A DNA stretch of 64,000 bases from Rhynchopus sp. YZ270_cl-10 (taxonomy: Eukaryota; Euglenozoa; Diplonemea; Diplonemida; Diplonemidae), in contig OZ037917.1 in NCBI GenBank assembly GCA_964035575.1, positions 868,001 to 932,000 of the forward strand. Reading direction: 5' to 3'. The position numbers were made by a program, and so were the translations under genes. Below the pieces are notes generated by a model, which was not told where the DNA came from, searched no databases, and saw nothing but the letters and a program-made list of their open reading frames with translations. The first letter of the stretch is position 1. Every line of letters begins with the position of its first letter. Positions 21,601-30,100 of this stretch are shown in pieces.

Positions 21601-23951
21601 TTGTCGGCAGTCTCGTTCTTCAGCATGGAGGGGTCGCCACGAAGGTCGGTCGATGCAGAGGGGAACTGTGCGCCTTGGTTTGCGAGGCCGCCGTGTCCGT
21701 CTGTGAAGCCGGTCGCCTTGCCGAAGCCGTCGCCTGCTGCTGTGTCGAGGGAGGTGTCCCAGCAGCCTACATCTGGGAAGGACCCCAGCCCGGCTTTGTC
21801 CTGTGCGCGTGTGGTGACGGCCTCCTGGGTGGTGCTCTCGGGGACAATGCGGAAGGAGTCGCCATTGCCTGCACGCCAGTACCCCTCCGTGTCGCCTTCG
21901 AACTGTGCACCCCCCTTCTGGTACACATACCCCACAGTCCTGTTGTACGCAGGAAGCGTGCTCAGCGCGCCGTGGTGCGAGTCGTCGAAGATCAACGTCC
22001 CCCACGTCTCCGGTGTCATGTCAAAGAGGCTCCACCCAACGTTCTCTTCGCGTACAGCAAACGACGGGGTCACGTCAAAAGACATCCGGTCCACACACTT
22101 CTGTACTTCGCCTGAAGGGTAAGGGCAGGGGTACAGCTTCCGCCAGACAGGGATGGAGTGGATAGAGATGTTGCTGCCATGTGCCGCAAGGCGCTGCTCT
22201 TTGGAGGAAAAGCAGACGTCAAACTCATTGTGCTTCGGGGTGAAGCGCGGCAGCTTCACATACACGTACGCAGTGTTCACGAAGGAGAAGTTCGCGTGGC
22301 CTACAACGTCGCGAGAGTACTGTCCAGGCCTGCTCCATTTGTCGAGAAGCGGGTTCGAGAGCTTGGTACCGAAGTACCCCACACCGCCTGCGGTGGCGTC
22401 CTCCTTGATGCCGTCCATCGCTTGGGATGCCCAGGACCCATCCCACTGTACGTATTTGCTCCCAAAGTAGTCTACGCTGTCGAAATACTTACGCTCAGAG
22501 GTGCACGACACACCCTTGGGAACGATCTTGAAGCTGTCGCCCTTCCCACACGCAGTCACATCATGATATGTGTAGGGCTGTGGCACGCAGTGTTCCGACG
22601 CGGCATACGTGAAGTTCCAATCCTCCAACCCAAAGAGCTCAACCACAGCGTACTGCATGCTGGTTGCGTCGGGGATGTGGTACCACGTGAACGCCTCCCT
22701 GGCCTGGACCACAACCTCACTGCGCAGGGGGGAGCGGTAGGTATTGGGGCGCAGGATGTTGAAGAAGAGCGGTTGCCACGCACGCATGGGCTCTGCGTTC
22801 CACGCGAACGGCATTGTGTGCAGGAAGCACCCGATGAACGCCTCTGAGCTGTGCGGCGCTGCGAAGGTGAAGTACACCGACCCCACCCAGTCCACGGGCT
22901 GGTCCGTCTCGGGTGCGACACCGGTAGCACTGCTCTCGTAGAACGGCTTCACCCCGCTGGCAACGTGCGCTGCGCAGTTGTCGCCGTACGTCGTAGGCGT
23001 GCCAAGGCGCTCGGCGACGAACACCATAAGCTGCACCTGCCCCATCTCCTCGCTGCGGTTGAAGCGGTACGCGACCTCATCAGACAGTGTTGCAGTAACC
23101 TTGACACGCACCTCTTGCCCAGTCACGAAGTCGCGTGGCTCCAGAGAAGACGAGTAGTTCGTGTGCGCAACAAGCGAGATGGACGCCGTTGCCGACTTCG
23201 ACAGCGTTGGCGACACCGATAAGGAGAGCGATCGACTGAGACTGTACGTGCTTGACACAGAGTGGGTGTACGTCGGGGACAAGGAGAACGTGGGCGACAG
23301 CGAGGCCGTCATCGTCGCGGTCCCTGTCGGGAGCGACATCGACACCGACCGTGAATACGTCAACGACACACTTCGCGTCGCTGAGAGCGAGTAGGATGTT
23401 GTCCCTGATGGCAGCGTGAACGAGAACGAATGCGTCTGCGAGAAGGACAGTGTACCTGAGGGCAGCGAGAACGTGTAGGAGGCACTCTTGGATACGGTCA
23501 GTGTGGGCGACACGGTTGTCGTTCGTGTCGCAGTGACGGTTGGGAGCGACAGCGACAATGACAATGAGGCTGAGTGGGTTGCTGTCTCCGTCGGCAGCGA
23601 CAGCGACAGACTCTGACTGTGCGTTCGTGACAGCGACCCCGTAGCGGTCCTGGACAGACTGTACGTCGGCGACAGCGAGTAACTCAGTGTCCCTGTCGGC
23701 AGCGAGAAGGAAAACGATCTCGACCTACTGAACGATGCAGATCCTGTCGGCAGCGACAACGAAACGCTCGCAGACCGGGACTCACTGTGCGATCGCGACT
23801 CACTGTGTGATCGCGAATGACTCATTGTGAACGTCACCGTCTTTGTATCCACAGCATCACCCACTGCGCAAAAACACACGAGAAGAAGTAGAAGAGAAGC
23901 AGAGGAACAGCACATCCTCGAAGTGCTTGGAGGCGCACGTTGTAGAAACAT
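9672..23951 (-). CDS. Giant GPI-anchored-type surface protein, paralogue A (about 4759 aa)
   Basis: This is one uninterrupted frame of 14.3 kb. I start at the Met at 23951 (MFLQRAPPSTSR) because it aligns with the start of the paralogue at 40274; Mets at 23969 and 24065 are in frame. A signal peptide (about 1-31) is followed by a mucin-like stretch (about 45-260) of SxSxSLPTGT-type repeats. Residues 265-1940 hold about nine copies of a module whose N-part reads like F+LVP+G..C and whose C-part reads like LP..G.YKVC+R..W. The second half has recurring CxxC pairs (CHGCSVDI, CESCTLRL, CSLCEVWI), an acidic EEEEEE patch near 4205 and many N-glycosylation sequons. The tail is a Thr/Pro/Ala stalk, a small-residue SGAA site and a terminal hydrophobic run without a cytoplasmic tail, typical of GPI signals. 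It is probably a cell-surface coat or adhesion protein; no named family is recognised. Confidence 0.85.
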   Translation of the reverse strand: MFLQRAPPSTSRMCCSSASLLLLLVCFCAVGDAVDTKTVTFTMSHSRSHSESRSHSESRSASVSLSLPTGSASFSRSRSFSFSLPTGTLSYSLSPTYSLSRTATGSLSRTHSQSLSLSLPTETATHSASLSLSLSLPTVTATRTTTVSPTLTVSKSASYTFSLPSGTLSFSQTHSFSFTLPSGTTSYSLSATRSVSLTYSRSVSMSLPTGTATMTASLSPTFSLSPTYTHSVSSTYSLSRSLSLSVSPTLSKSATASISLVAHTNYSSSLEPRDFVTGQEVRVKVTATLSDEVAYRFNRSEEMGQVQLMVFVAERLGTPTTYGDNCAAHVASGVKPFYESSATGVAPETDQPVDWVGSVYFTFAAPHSSEAFIGCFLHTMPFAWNAEPMRAWQPLFFNILRPNTYRSPLRSEVVVQAREAFTWYHIPDATSMQYAVVELFGLEDWNFTYAASEHCVPQPYTYHDVTACGKGDSFKIVPKGVSCTSERKYFDSVDYFGSKYVQWDGSWASQAMDGIKEDATAGGVGYFGTKLSNPLLDKWSRPGQYSRDVVGHANFSFVNTAYVYVKLPRFTPKHNEFDVCFSSKEQRLAAHGSNISIHSIPVWRKLYPCPYPSGEVQKCVDRMSFDVTPSFAVREENVGWSLFDMTPETWGTLIFDDSHHGALSTLPAYNRTVGYVYQKGGAQFEGDTEGYWRAGNGDSFRIVPESTTQEAVTTRAQDKAGLGSFPDVGCWDTSLDTAAGDGFGKATGFTDGHGGLANQGAQFPSASTDLRGDPSMLKNETADNSIFLKQTYSTLWIPKRNTKWRVCYRVGCHYSAYELERKGRQRLCSRHAGMRVAVWHGGEQGVRPLTQAQMVAQGLPLPNMPPPLPNVPSNTRMSGPPQYNDTAAQPRKWLHNVTIGASYESIQLALRESVLFPQAFVGPDTTFAKPDLAPLYPPTSLRWYMNDTRVNTYGPLLVETLNASMQLSGFLDSRRWNFQRSYKPKGGMNDSVILSEGSVLRLVRKGAPCVHDGGVGSPISRVVFRTAVNPQTNLSEIAEHVEEDYIEYSERFAPVRENADGGEVECNSDSARRDVRFCSGAHKDNPRTNSIAYYLHLPDEPGDYKVCHRVKGWNWVEVAPADIGTTWEGGADNTNQNAMQRDNWGSRDDLIKSYADAKLSYYVTLATFLHVAGNALDTLSMRQPPAEEVLEGSELAFLFQDTEVQLAVGPRADCPEGCAASSDVFRLVPMGTTCDINPFNHNPHTEDTFLSLYCKADRTNVSIDLSGLHNEPCRTAVLQQTLRQHVRHSLPMLHRIAAPKLFFDDIVPFDALATSLAGTASVLRAPPYKADPTRNRYTMCYKKVGTWNWAVFNSSVEVLPYTQPIRLFAPLMKGELDAVALLSGKLTEFTLINMRAEFLPFFEAKLVRLRGLANDNCLGYGEGTEGEPVIRRTHYDTYDNATGVVTFAMQTPSLAGKYIMCVRVGELAHYIPTSSSWDYTYDVADNGMHWWAGRQDVPSNQASIMLNLEFRSNPFSTTTGRVKLVELAAQCGAGVDVNTAPIAVDSKVTSLQRAQIRLHLPAVEGNVPWAYRVCVFIAPQPDAAEVWLEMSQLPVHMFHLVSGAVFVTTADGLPAFATRPSPAVSWGMSGGAPLLAGMLTVPFESQYTSSAPSLYVNVRDMPKNVSSVRLKILAEDGHGCDAGTSSDLGDYNVAKVSAVPSQLRLLLAVHLPTIPGYYKFCLRYGNDPWHLLSGDAQNSTVAEVLPNHLLMTVDAVESVVTLLDLATDASGKSISAWCGVGGNSPVFSTAAPPTGVPVWVPNATAVPPLALNATAAPATMAPTSMSPAGPINPCAFEGYETDLLQVVGSDELCTLPTTPPYGTPRGRPDYFQINRVPGMSEMAAVREITMPPVALRKSAFRLCLFRIRQDPYRINRFTRGIYHMPIFAKKNAPFWTDPGVGVTPSLKVTPLFNTSNVVKNGISADYRVEVAGGIRAEGEIVEVMRCLDLFCVDVVGYNYPYNTKGPDPSGVTILETEVVLMNDATHCRAQHNLDLYGGSTTGLLARVQNNEVLFSLLPRSLCMGQIPKCGFKFRLQVPRVGQPPLVVMSNLLEFRQEVTSMEQLRVNGKVVESGHRTLTVCETPDIPTCARVQCVTDTNCTVALQPMMRGTDVYSVAQDFYGVCGVTPMGVSDRSATSITNLFDPRTFTYNDMMHFWWNITSTITFSPTLYLSSNVDLELLTRNELLSSHGDVIRPVLFCDFLYNKNASSARVELMLLPPLPKSFELVSLMPMDPTIPDVIVVKEGDTYTAPAGYVLQARKWYAMVVTPFDQLGHKMDRMKLQDSLDWLHRSKTPSTIVVAGSVVGGAGNEVFVKETQYDVVEFMLDNNRGCERVRGGCRITFTWGFGTTDGMRPVVRTPVGTLSLHSHVRVAGTSLKVTTSSLVVANSRGIDVEVEAGEPCGSGCWYADEHHLGEAFVSLTSPLSHDGLQAHVPFSEYASCVAEARDQVSVQTPLNRFRIVTSRDSRVSVSRTYHPFAWNNATSKFVSTFAMHGSSSCHGCSVDIHTTSGADLTPNGLSFTLHEGEHNLSCAALPGGVLQVVAVNSATNMPSEYPRWPITISSLTQNVTYEANLGAGGLLKIAVNVNDQYIVETLPLDPVDGVGGVDQATDIEAMLSCTVTFDPVPSPPVDPFAPHVITSPDVSPLPMPTADFSGSNSSYFQYTGFNYKVPLNVMKSGITLFVSINSTTVKSVQGKDPFYVYPLSGPEPWSLSAVGSPVELNSTGGVTNVTLRSMYSHLDAGNITYGDITLGFVQGADVQNSSVLQVKGYTPVREACFLLCTRERVNGSATDSTWFVVIEHCSKINITVQSEPWSMGVELLTEPADVLLRPGGAGCSVSPTEIVITAATYFYVEGVNGTLLRHFVFDRHITYSAVAQGQLFEDTATKETKLPVVVRHTPYDARRMYSVVSFTMTGVFSIMKPEKIVITATLDPPNDLAIAGSATKSGYTWVVPAEEYQDFNISDAVVHKQCIGTPPLGPKTQNNYRLHVPLQEDNWSYLTRWGVGVPVPVQSIVVTKSNVRAWTYPNTLVRVSRHTQSGCGGSMPIKVFERDQQNNFVLGDVVRLRQGMAVAWVSFSAPCESCTLRLDLCYTTATTAANCLTPPSSPTAADNSPLLSNRVKYTKPFSVAKLNPSGAHITHQSLPASEQSLLLNGRNVSVVRVGTGFAITLEAVQQFGPQGWAAAVADVPLEVKVLNVWRPEGGAASLRYGNGGFLRELLPSDALQVCGGVLRETHKEYSVRAKNPTLNFVYTRPCSLCEVWIQYRFAHLTGPGAFSSFPLRTTSQAVPYSARVLTCGVKWVTLPHPQGRRRNVPFSVTLLYTDSMGVPAWKGSQHFRIRSSGEGNGAGNLRVTSPFQKYKGARLYHAEGGVFSITSRSSRAAYSAGLRFTPYPASQVMGVDYVFSVMSEPTQLVSIPTRGHHARDEDTAGLAQQYVTDIEKVPEMRHWQFYVYAADENLDRAVVPVGGPIETQLKAAYDKIVTEGAEVRLKKAAALPPIGYFDINADMNTSEWRQLQIEPLNIEIDPRDTPIVLWNGIVFPAGRLHNTSNVSSLVNIVTSAGTGPGLSAVEFEVITPGNEKNLRTVHGPGTVEVGVFDNYHSFLEDEGSDEGDTPNIVLAAATDLTGVTTTSGSAGQVDVYVVSKRNLKYYRAYGSGTVITFVECSSNASRVCDPSFVNLTASDMRNGVATVHYTTEGVLYDCRCLLTIEFAYSQNLQLDVVVPFFARSTKHLRWQWTDVGVTRYTDDHYALDAVLYDQGGRAQVTTIEVTPSNRIVVTSTPADCFVCEGDALANLGENICLPRLLGGTSGMQIRGHFSAVGVNGSSAECTITGLTNVNGVFTDFTNRVEIGASPPSPPSARTEIEVVPAGLVGGAGGAGETRQVFQNVFAIPPKDEVHVSTTRVEAGGDVAVVGSTAQLTVIVNSLKIFPLYLDCGFGFSGRKDEAPLKDTARENEQYMANVSAPRDVNTPVVFTLFLPHAGVWQCALKTGIYYNGAFMYKALNTSIPLPLLITIPVVASVEVQSFDYESATWRPLERSRWISGYALTLKVNFFDLLGRPYLPLDLERRQTVTVRSDIIPCYHEAMSAFRASCMKLGTTHYGWAECGMEESLERKLGGAAVDFFRPDLNVASAFNFSKDSKGVGPQKPQRNVPGPEGGAVEEEEEEHEVLEHHSCVDPYWGAKNFFLPQKRVVFRTMSCGAYSTPGYVPQLFHIENSALGPQTLAGLDIQVNETTYNHSTQEFEYNYVDNNHTMIAQGANSYDTLLRVVHDSQETAMSNIQLVLSSSLTRTFEFELLRPHFIHVSCDACPSLSSQLVSSQTLPSSLPTNLTTDKMTYHEFFSAKGTGLFDLDLEILDRKAMIVKQDSLSSLLVRARCLQRGPATPAPTASSRFFTLPPSVKPAAEQIPLFTSRSVFGSSFLSTIDESGSDGYYHLNVSEGRARMVNVSFDDECEKAVLEVDCSLARYGGLGIDAINTCNTFLKGRIYLKFIRIVKPTPAPLPTITPVASNALVASINISFAKGQTFGTFAPQEFEAKMTAELMNELNTALYAKVRYLCRLTQKGVVSQEDRLNGSVCRSFAGGSVRPRETLRRRASLLAVAVHQLEFEVVGDNLLATSVSGALQTVISSETSSIRTSFPGLSRTMNISSVPRTASPTPAPPTVSPATRTPFAVPPETPLPSVSNFTFFETISGAATLRVHAWLAFVWMPLVFIVELL
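13996..14660 (-). repeat. Segment of giant gene A nearly identical to gene B
   Basis: Positions 14041-14615 match 30208-30782 colinearly over 575 bp without gaps. The first 383 bp differ at only three positions and the last 125 bp or so at none. About 55 bp between them (14424-14480) are strongly diverged. Flanking sequence of the two genes is only related at protein level, so the boundaries are sharp. Confidence 0.9.
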
Positions 23952-24222
23952 CACGCCTCCTCCCGTCATAACATCAGCGCATCCAGCACATATGTCTGAT
24001 ACTGTAAGGTGCTGCTTTTTTTTTCTGTCTTTTGTGTGTGGTTTGTTGTGGGCAAAAAGAAACAATTTTCAAAAAAAAAAAGGGGGGTCATGTGGGGGTT
24101 CTACTTTGCTATTCTAGTTACTCTATACTCTATGCTACCGCGCCTAACGACGCAGGATAGCTGTTGTGGGAGTGGGGGGGTGGGAGGTGGGGGGGGTGAG
24201 GTGTACTTTAAAAACTGAACAC
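23952..24222. other. Short intergenic gap upstream of giant gene A
   Basis: This 271-bp gap separates giant gene A from the next gene upstream. On the minus strand it contains a long T-tract followed by several AG dinucleotides (between about 23985 and 24020), compatible with trans-splicing. I see no other gene in it. Confidence 0.5.
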
Positions 24223-26907
24223 TTAAAACTCTTGCGTCGGCCCAAAGCTTGCAAAGTCTTTGTGTGCTGAGGACCGCGCTGCATCGAGGAAGTGGTTCAC
24301 GTTGTGGGGTGGCGTATTCGTGTACGGGACGAGCCCAGGGCTTCTGTCTGGTGTGGCCGAGGTCGCGCGGTGGCGTGCCTGCGGCTCGGGGCTCCTCAGG
24401 CCTTGGTGGATGAGGTGGTAGTCCACGAGCGGCTGAGGGACGTGCTGCTCCTCGTGTGCATTGACGTGGACGTCGTCCTCGTAGTGGCGCACAGAGGGTC
24501 CACGGCTCTCCGGGGGGAACGCCATCGACGATGCTGCGCTAGCAGACCTGTGGATGTGATGTGGTGGTGTGGATGTGAACGTTGCGGCATACCTGATGTC
24601 ATGCACCTCCATATGCGGCTCCACCTCGCGTGCTGCCCAGTGGTCCAGCTGGGCAAGATCGTCGTGGTCCTTCACCTGAGGCTGGTACTCCTGGTGTTGA
24701 AGCTGTTCCTGTGGTTGGTGCTGCTGATGCATAGGTGCCTGGTGTTGGTACTCCTGGCGTTGCTGGGAGTGGTGCTGGTGAAGGTGCTCCTGTGGCTGCT
24801 GGTGCTCGTACCCCCCGTACTGCTGCTCTTCAGGGAAGATCCTCGCAATCGCAGCCGCATCGGGCACAACGTTGAACCCAATGTCGCCGTCGTCGCTGGA
24901 GTCACTCTCACTGCGGTCCTGCGCACTGGGCTGGTGCATCGCCACACCACTTGCTGCATAGGCCTCGTTCTCCAAAAAGCTAGCCCCTGGCGCCTTCGCC
25001 TCCTTCTCTGGGATAGGTGCGCTGTCGTAGGCGTGGACGTCCCTCTCCACGGGCTTGTCTCTGGGCATTTCTAGGTCGCGCACCTCTGGGTCCGTCCAGC
25101 TGGGCATGTCCGGGATGGCACGCTGCTGTGGTGTCTTGGGTGGCGACGTAGTGAACTTCCAGGCAGGCGGCTCCTTCTCTCTCTTCGTAGGCGTTTTGCC
25201 GAGGAGCGCAGCACCTGAGGGTGGGGTGGGTGCCGAGCTGCTGGCAGGGCGTGTAGAGGGGGTGCGCTTGCGGGGCTGTGCGGTGTTAGCGACAAAGGGC
25301 GACTGCGAACGCACGTCGTGCGACATGGAGGGGCGGCGCTGGGGACGTGGTGTCTCCTTCTCCTTCTCCTTCTCCATCGCCTTCTTGCTCACCTCCTTGC
25401 TGATCTGCTCGGAGAGGATCCCCTCTAGGCGCTTCTTCATCCTTGCGTCTAGACCATATGCCTGCGCAAAGTTTGCTGCAAGCGTCTCGACACGGTCGCC
25501 ACTGTGTACACCTATGCGGCCCATTCTGCCACCACCTAGATTCACGTCCACGTAGAGCAGCGGCTTTGTGCGCTCCCTTTTGTCAGTCTCAAAACGGAAG
25601 GGCTGGATCGTTGTTGCGCCTGTCCGTCTCCGGTTGGAGGGTGTGCTGCTGCGAAGGTTTTCATCAAACCGTTTCTTCAAAACGGCACGTCCTTGGGCCA
25701 TGCGTTCTACCGCTCTATTAAACCCTGGTGGCTGTGCCACTGGGGCCTCGTATATGCCATGTGGCACCTCATGCACCTGAGGGTGGAATGTGCACTGCTG
25801 GATGTCCTTCTCCTCCTGTGTAGCTGGTGGCTGTCCCTTCGGGCGCCTCTGTGCAGACGGCGACACAGTGCGCTTTGCTGCACGCACAGCAGACGGCGCC
25901 CTCGGCACAGCCACGCTGACCTCGGGGGTGGCCACCTTCCGCACCGACGTGCTCCTCGGTGTCGCCAGTCTCTTCAGTGAATCGGTGCGTGGTGGTGCAC
26001 GTTTCTTCGGGAGGGGCTTCTCCTGAACTGGGTTCAGATTCAAAGGCTCGGACCTGGCCGCACTCAGACTTCTTCTTGGGGATTCCGAGCGGCGTGTACG
26101 GTGTGTGAGGGTTGGTGGTGGGGGTGAATCAGCAGGGGCGGGGGCGGGGGAGGACTCAACTGTGGGGTAGTGCTGCCTTGTGGGCTTGGGGGTGACGCAT
26201 TGTGGTGCCTGGTGGTGGTGCTGCTGCTGTGGCGCCTGGTGGTGCTGCTGTGGGGTTGGCGGTGCTGCCCGCCGCCCCTGCCCCAGCAGCGCAGTCATGA
26301 TGTGCAGAAACGTCTCCAACCCAACACCATTGCGGCACGGCACCTCGCTCGCCTCCTCCGACGACCGCATTGTGTACCAGATCTTGTCTGTCACGCTCTT
26401 CTTTTCCTGCTCAATCTCGCTTTCGTCGTATCCTTGCTCTGCCTTTGCATTGAGCGAACTGAACAACCCCATCGCGACCAAACACATATGAAGCCTCGAG
26501 TACACCATGACGGGGTTGGCCCCTGAGGACGAAAAGCGTTTAAAGAACATACGAACGCGCTGCTCCTCTGTGGGTGCGGAGGATGCGGGCAGGGGGGTGG
26601 CCTTGATCTGGTTGTGTGTATTGGCCTGGTGGTGACGCTCCTCCTCACGGACACGTTCCTTCTCCTTTTCGACCTCCTTATCGCGTGCACGCTTGTAGAG
26701 ACGTTCATGGGCAGGCGCAACGTTCTCCTTGTCATGGTGATGTGTCCACCCACTACCATTATTGATACGTGGGGCGAATGTCTCGTCCTTCTTCTGACTC
26801 GCCTCCACCTCTGCCTTCGAACGTTCCAAACGTTGTGCCCTCTCGGCAATGACCCTCTGCGATCTGTCTTGCAACGGCAGACGCATATCCATCCCCAACA
26901 TCGCCAT
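24223..26907 (-). CDS. Disordered protein with ubiquitin/PB1-like segment and Gln/His-rich tail
   Basis: The product has 894 residues from the Met at 26907 (MAMLGMDMRLPL); the longer frame upstream is a translated leader. Most of it is low complexity: charged Glu/Arg/Lys near the N-terminus, Pro/Gln/His runs around 215-260, Ser/Arg/Pro in the middle, and a Gln/His-rich region around 690-760. Three more globular parts stand out: a helical region near residues 100-210, a TFHPQVHEVPHGIYEAP segment, and about residues 440-500 with VDVNLGGGRMGRIGVHSGD then a helix ending ILSEQI. The last resembles a ubiquitin/PB1-like fold that I associate with cytoskeletal proteins of protists, but I cannot name the family. 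It lies between the two giant surface-protein genes with very short gaps. A cytoskeletal or scaffold role is only a guess. Confidence 0.8.
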   Translation of the reverse strand: MAMLGMDMRLPLQDRSQRVIAERAQRLERSKAEVEASQKKDETFAPRINNGSGWTHHHDKENVAPAHERLYKRARDKEVEKEKERVREEERHHQANTHNQIKATPLPASSAPTEEQRVRMFFKRFSSSGANPVMVYSRLHMCLVAMGLFSSLNAKAEQGYDESEIEQEKKSVTDKIWYTMRSSEEASEVPCRNGVGLETFLHIMTALLGQGRRAAPPTPQQHHQAPQQQHHHQAPQCVTPKPTRQHYPTVESSPAPAPADSPPPPTLTHRTRRSESPRRSLSAARSEPLNLNPVQEKPLPKKRAPPRTDSLKRLATPRSTSVRKVATPEVSVAVPRAPSAVRAAKRTVSPSAQRRPKGQPPATQEEKDIQQCTFHPQVHEVPHGIYEAPVAQPPGFNRAVERMAQGRAVLKKRFDENLRSSTPSNRRRTGATTIQPFRFETDKRERTKPLLYVDVNLGGGRMGRIGVHSGDRVETLAANFAQAYGLDARMKKRLEGILSEQISKEVSKKAMEKEKEKETPRPQRRPSMSHDVRSQSPFVANTAQPRKRTPSTRPASSSAPTPPSGAALLGKTPTKREKEPPAWKFTTSPPKTPQQRAIPDMPSWTDPEVRDLEMPRDKPVERDVHAYDSAPIPEKEAKAPGASFLENEAYAASGVAMHQPSAQDRSESDSSDDGDIGFNVVPDAAAIARIFPEEQQYGGYEHQQPQEHLHQHHSQQRQEYQHQAPMHQQHQPQEQLQHQEYQPQVKDHDDLAQLDHWAAREVEPHMEVHDIRYAATFTSTPPHHIHRSASAASSMAFPPESRGPSVRHYEDDVHVNAHEEQHVPQPLVDYHLIHQGLRSPEPQARHRATSATPDRSPGLVPYTNTPPHNVNHFLDAARSSAHKDFASFGPTQEF

Positions 26908-26925
26908 TTGTGTGTCTTTTGTTTG

Positions 26926-26975
26926 TACTGAGATGGGAGAATGTGAGGGAAAAGAGACGGTAGAAAGTACAAACA
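26926..26975 (-). promoter_or_regulatory. Candidate spliced-leader acceptor before the 894-aa gene
   Basis: On the minus strand a pyrimidine-rich tract (CTTTTCCCTCACATTCTCCC) ends in AG at 26928-26929, about 20 nt before the ATG at 26907. A second T-rich tract with CAG lies further upstream near 27050. Together they fill the 200-bp gap after the stop codon of giant gene B, as expected for a polycistronic pre-mRNA. Confidence 0.5.
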
Positions 26976-27107
26976 ATGTGAAGGGGGAGGGTAATGTTCT
27001 ACTCAATGTTTCTGACCAGAAAAAAAACGTAACTGCTGTGTTGTAAAACTGCAAGAAAAAAAAAGGCAAAAACTTAACGGCAAAAATCTTAAAAACAGGG
27101 TTAGGAC

Positions 27108-30100
27108 TCACACACAGAGACAGGCCGTGACAGTCAGGGCCCAGAGCATCCACAGCGTGCTCTCACCTGGTAAGGCAGAGGCACTGAGTTGGAAGAACTG
27201 AAACGGTGTTAGGGTAGGTGCTGCTGTGGGCTGGGCGGTGAAGTCGGGGACCCTGGTGAAGGGGCGCACGGTGACGGGGCGTTCTAGGGGTGCGACGGTT
27301 GGGACGGTGGGGAGTGGTGTTGGGGGTGCGGCTGAAGGCGGGACGGGGTGCACACGGGTGGTGCCGGATGTGGTGGAGGAGGCGTTGAACGAAACACCGA
27401 AGGAGTTGAGTGGCGACGTGGGCACGTCTGCCGCATTGACCAACTCGACCTCCAGGCTTGTCATAAAAGCATCCGGGTCGACGCGGTTGAAGAGCACAGC
27501 CTTGTACATCAGCGCCGTCTCGTACACACCTGCCTGAAGCACCACTGCACGCCGTGTCTGCACAGACTGGCACTGCACCACCTCCCCATCACGCATCACA
27601 CACAACCGCTCCACCACCAAATCCTTGGCCCCCTTCACAAGCCCCTTCAGCACCGCAGAAAGCGCAGTAGTGTTCCCCGTCAATATGCGCATCACAGAGA
27701 TCGCCTCAAACTCAGTCGCATAGCTGTTCGTGCTGATGGAGCCAAACACAACCTCGTTTGGTGTCGTCGCCGGCACAGTGTCGATGCGCCCCGTCCAGCG
27801 CCCTGTGTAGGCTGCCAGGGTGAAGGTGACCTCAAGCACCTCGCACGTTGTGGACACCTGCATGCCGGGGAGGGTTGCCACGCCCTTAGTGGTCGCGAGG
27901 TCGGGGATGTTCACCACCAGCCCTGTGCCGACGTAGGGCCCTGCAATGGTCTGGTTCGTGAGGTCTGAGAGACACAGCGCACGCACCGCTACGGCGCTGC
28001 CACGGTCGCCAAGCAAGACCCCGCCTGTGTCGTCCATGAGGTACACCGTGAAGTCGCAAGACGTTCGGTTGCTTAAGCAGGACGGCACAATGCGGAGCGA
28101 CGCAAACACACGATACATCACCTCCGTCGTCGCCCTGTACCCCGTCGAGCTCGCAGTGAAGCCAATGGCGGCGGTCTTTGTAAGCACAGGGTGCACACCA
28201 CCCTCCATCAGGTGGAAGTATCCACGCCACTCACCAAACACCTCGACATTGTGCAGCAGCTTTGCTGAGGTCAACGACGACACAGCAAGACGCTGTGCAC
28301 ACGACAATGGGAACCCTGTACAAGGGACTGCGTTCTCTGCAATGAAGATTGTGGTCGGAGTGTCAACTCTGTTACCACGTCTGTCAAGCACGAGGATGCG
28401 GATCTGCACAGCGTTCCCTGGGACCTGCTCTTTCTCAATCTGGATGTGCAGCTGCTCCGCAATAGGGACATATGTAACAGGCAGAGTAGGGGACGAAACA
28501 CCTGAGGACAGGAGAAAGCGCCACACGCCATCCACATTAGCAGGCGGTGTCCCAAACCCTCCATCTCGCATGAGAGCTGCAACCTCGGCCACGTCGATGG
28601 ACACAACACCTCGCTTTGCGATGAAGGCATGAGGGACACCACGAGAGCTGATCTCCAACGCTACGGTCGTGGTGGAGTAGTACTCAACAGCACGCTGCAG
28701 CCTGTCCTGCACAGTGACACGCAGCGTCGACACCCCGGTGCGGTTCACAAGAAGCGTGCGCGGGGAGTTCGAAACACGCACATCAATGGGGATGAACCCA
28801 AACAGCGCACCATCAAGCTCGATCTCTGTGACCCTGCACGCCGCCTTGAAGGTGCCGACAAACTCATACACTGACCCAGACACTCTGGCAGAGGTCTGCT
28901 TGAAACATGACGCAGGGAGCAGCTTCAGCGACGTCCGTGCTGGTAGTGTCTTGTTGATGAACTGCGTCTTCGTTACGTCAAACCCGCCAACCTGAATGCG
29001 GATGTCCTGGTTGAGCAGGACGGGGACATATGCGGTGCTGTCTGTGGGTGCACCCATGACTGGGTCCACTATCCTGTGGTTTACTACTTGCGCTGCGCTG
29101 CCGGTGACGATCAAGCTCGTGATGTCGAAGGCTGTCTTTGCGAGGCCGAGCCGCTGTGCAAGCACACCAGCACCTTGCACGACGAAGGTGATGTGGCATT
29201 CGCAGGAGGAGCGCGACACGTTGGTGAGCGTCATGCCGAAGGACGCACGGCCGTGTGTGATGCGTGCGATAGGTGGCATCGCAAGGGACCCACACGGGCA
29301 GCCACCTGAGGCTGACACCACAGCGCCGTCGATGCCTGACGAGAGCAGCCCCGCAGCACGCCCGTTGCTCAACACACGCACCGTGCACGCAATGCCCTCC
29401 TGCAAGGTGCCGCTCTGGGCACCACACGCGCTGTCCATCTTCACAGACATGTTGTAAAAAGGCGTCGACCACGACAGATTCGCATACGGTGGACGAGACA
29501 CATAAGTCTGCGTCGCTGTGTTCAACACAATGTCGCGCACCGCCACAGCCTTGAAGCCCACGTTGAGAACGGGTGACTTCACAGTCGCCGCATAACTCAT
29601 AGCGCCATTGACCATGAGCGCCGTGCTCGTGTCGGAGAGGACAGGAGTCCGCGATGTGACCTGCCCGTTCATCGTAAAGTCCCTGTCGCCATTGTCATCA
29701 GCAGCGTAGATGTCAAAGAACCACACAGGGCGGTTGCTGTCGCTCGCAACAAGCGTCTTGCCTCTCTTGTACGCAACAAGGTGCGTCGCATGCGTCATCA
29801 CAGAGAACGGCACAAACACAGACTGCGTCTTGCTGTTCAGGCTTGCAGAACATCGGAAGCAGGCCCTGGTCGCACTCACCAGCACTGTGCCCACCCCACG
29901 GAGGACAAGCGTGCTCATCCCCTCCACGCTGTGCCCACCCTCCAACCTGATCACACCACCCCCGCCGTTGCCGTTCGAGTCGCCGATGGAGAACAACATC
30001 CGCTCCTCGCCCTCCCAAGCAGGAAAGCCGTTCTGGTCAAGCTTCCAAATCGAAATAGAGAACGGCCTGTTGCGGAACCGTCCCTGCGGTGTGCTTGGGG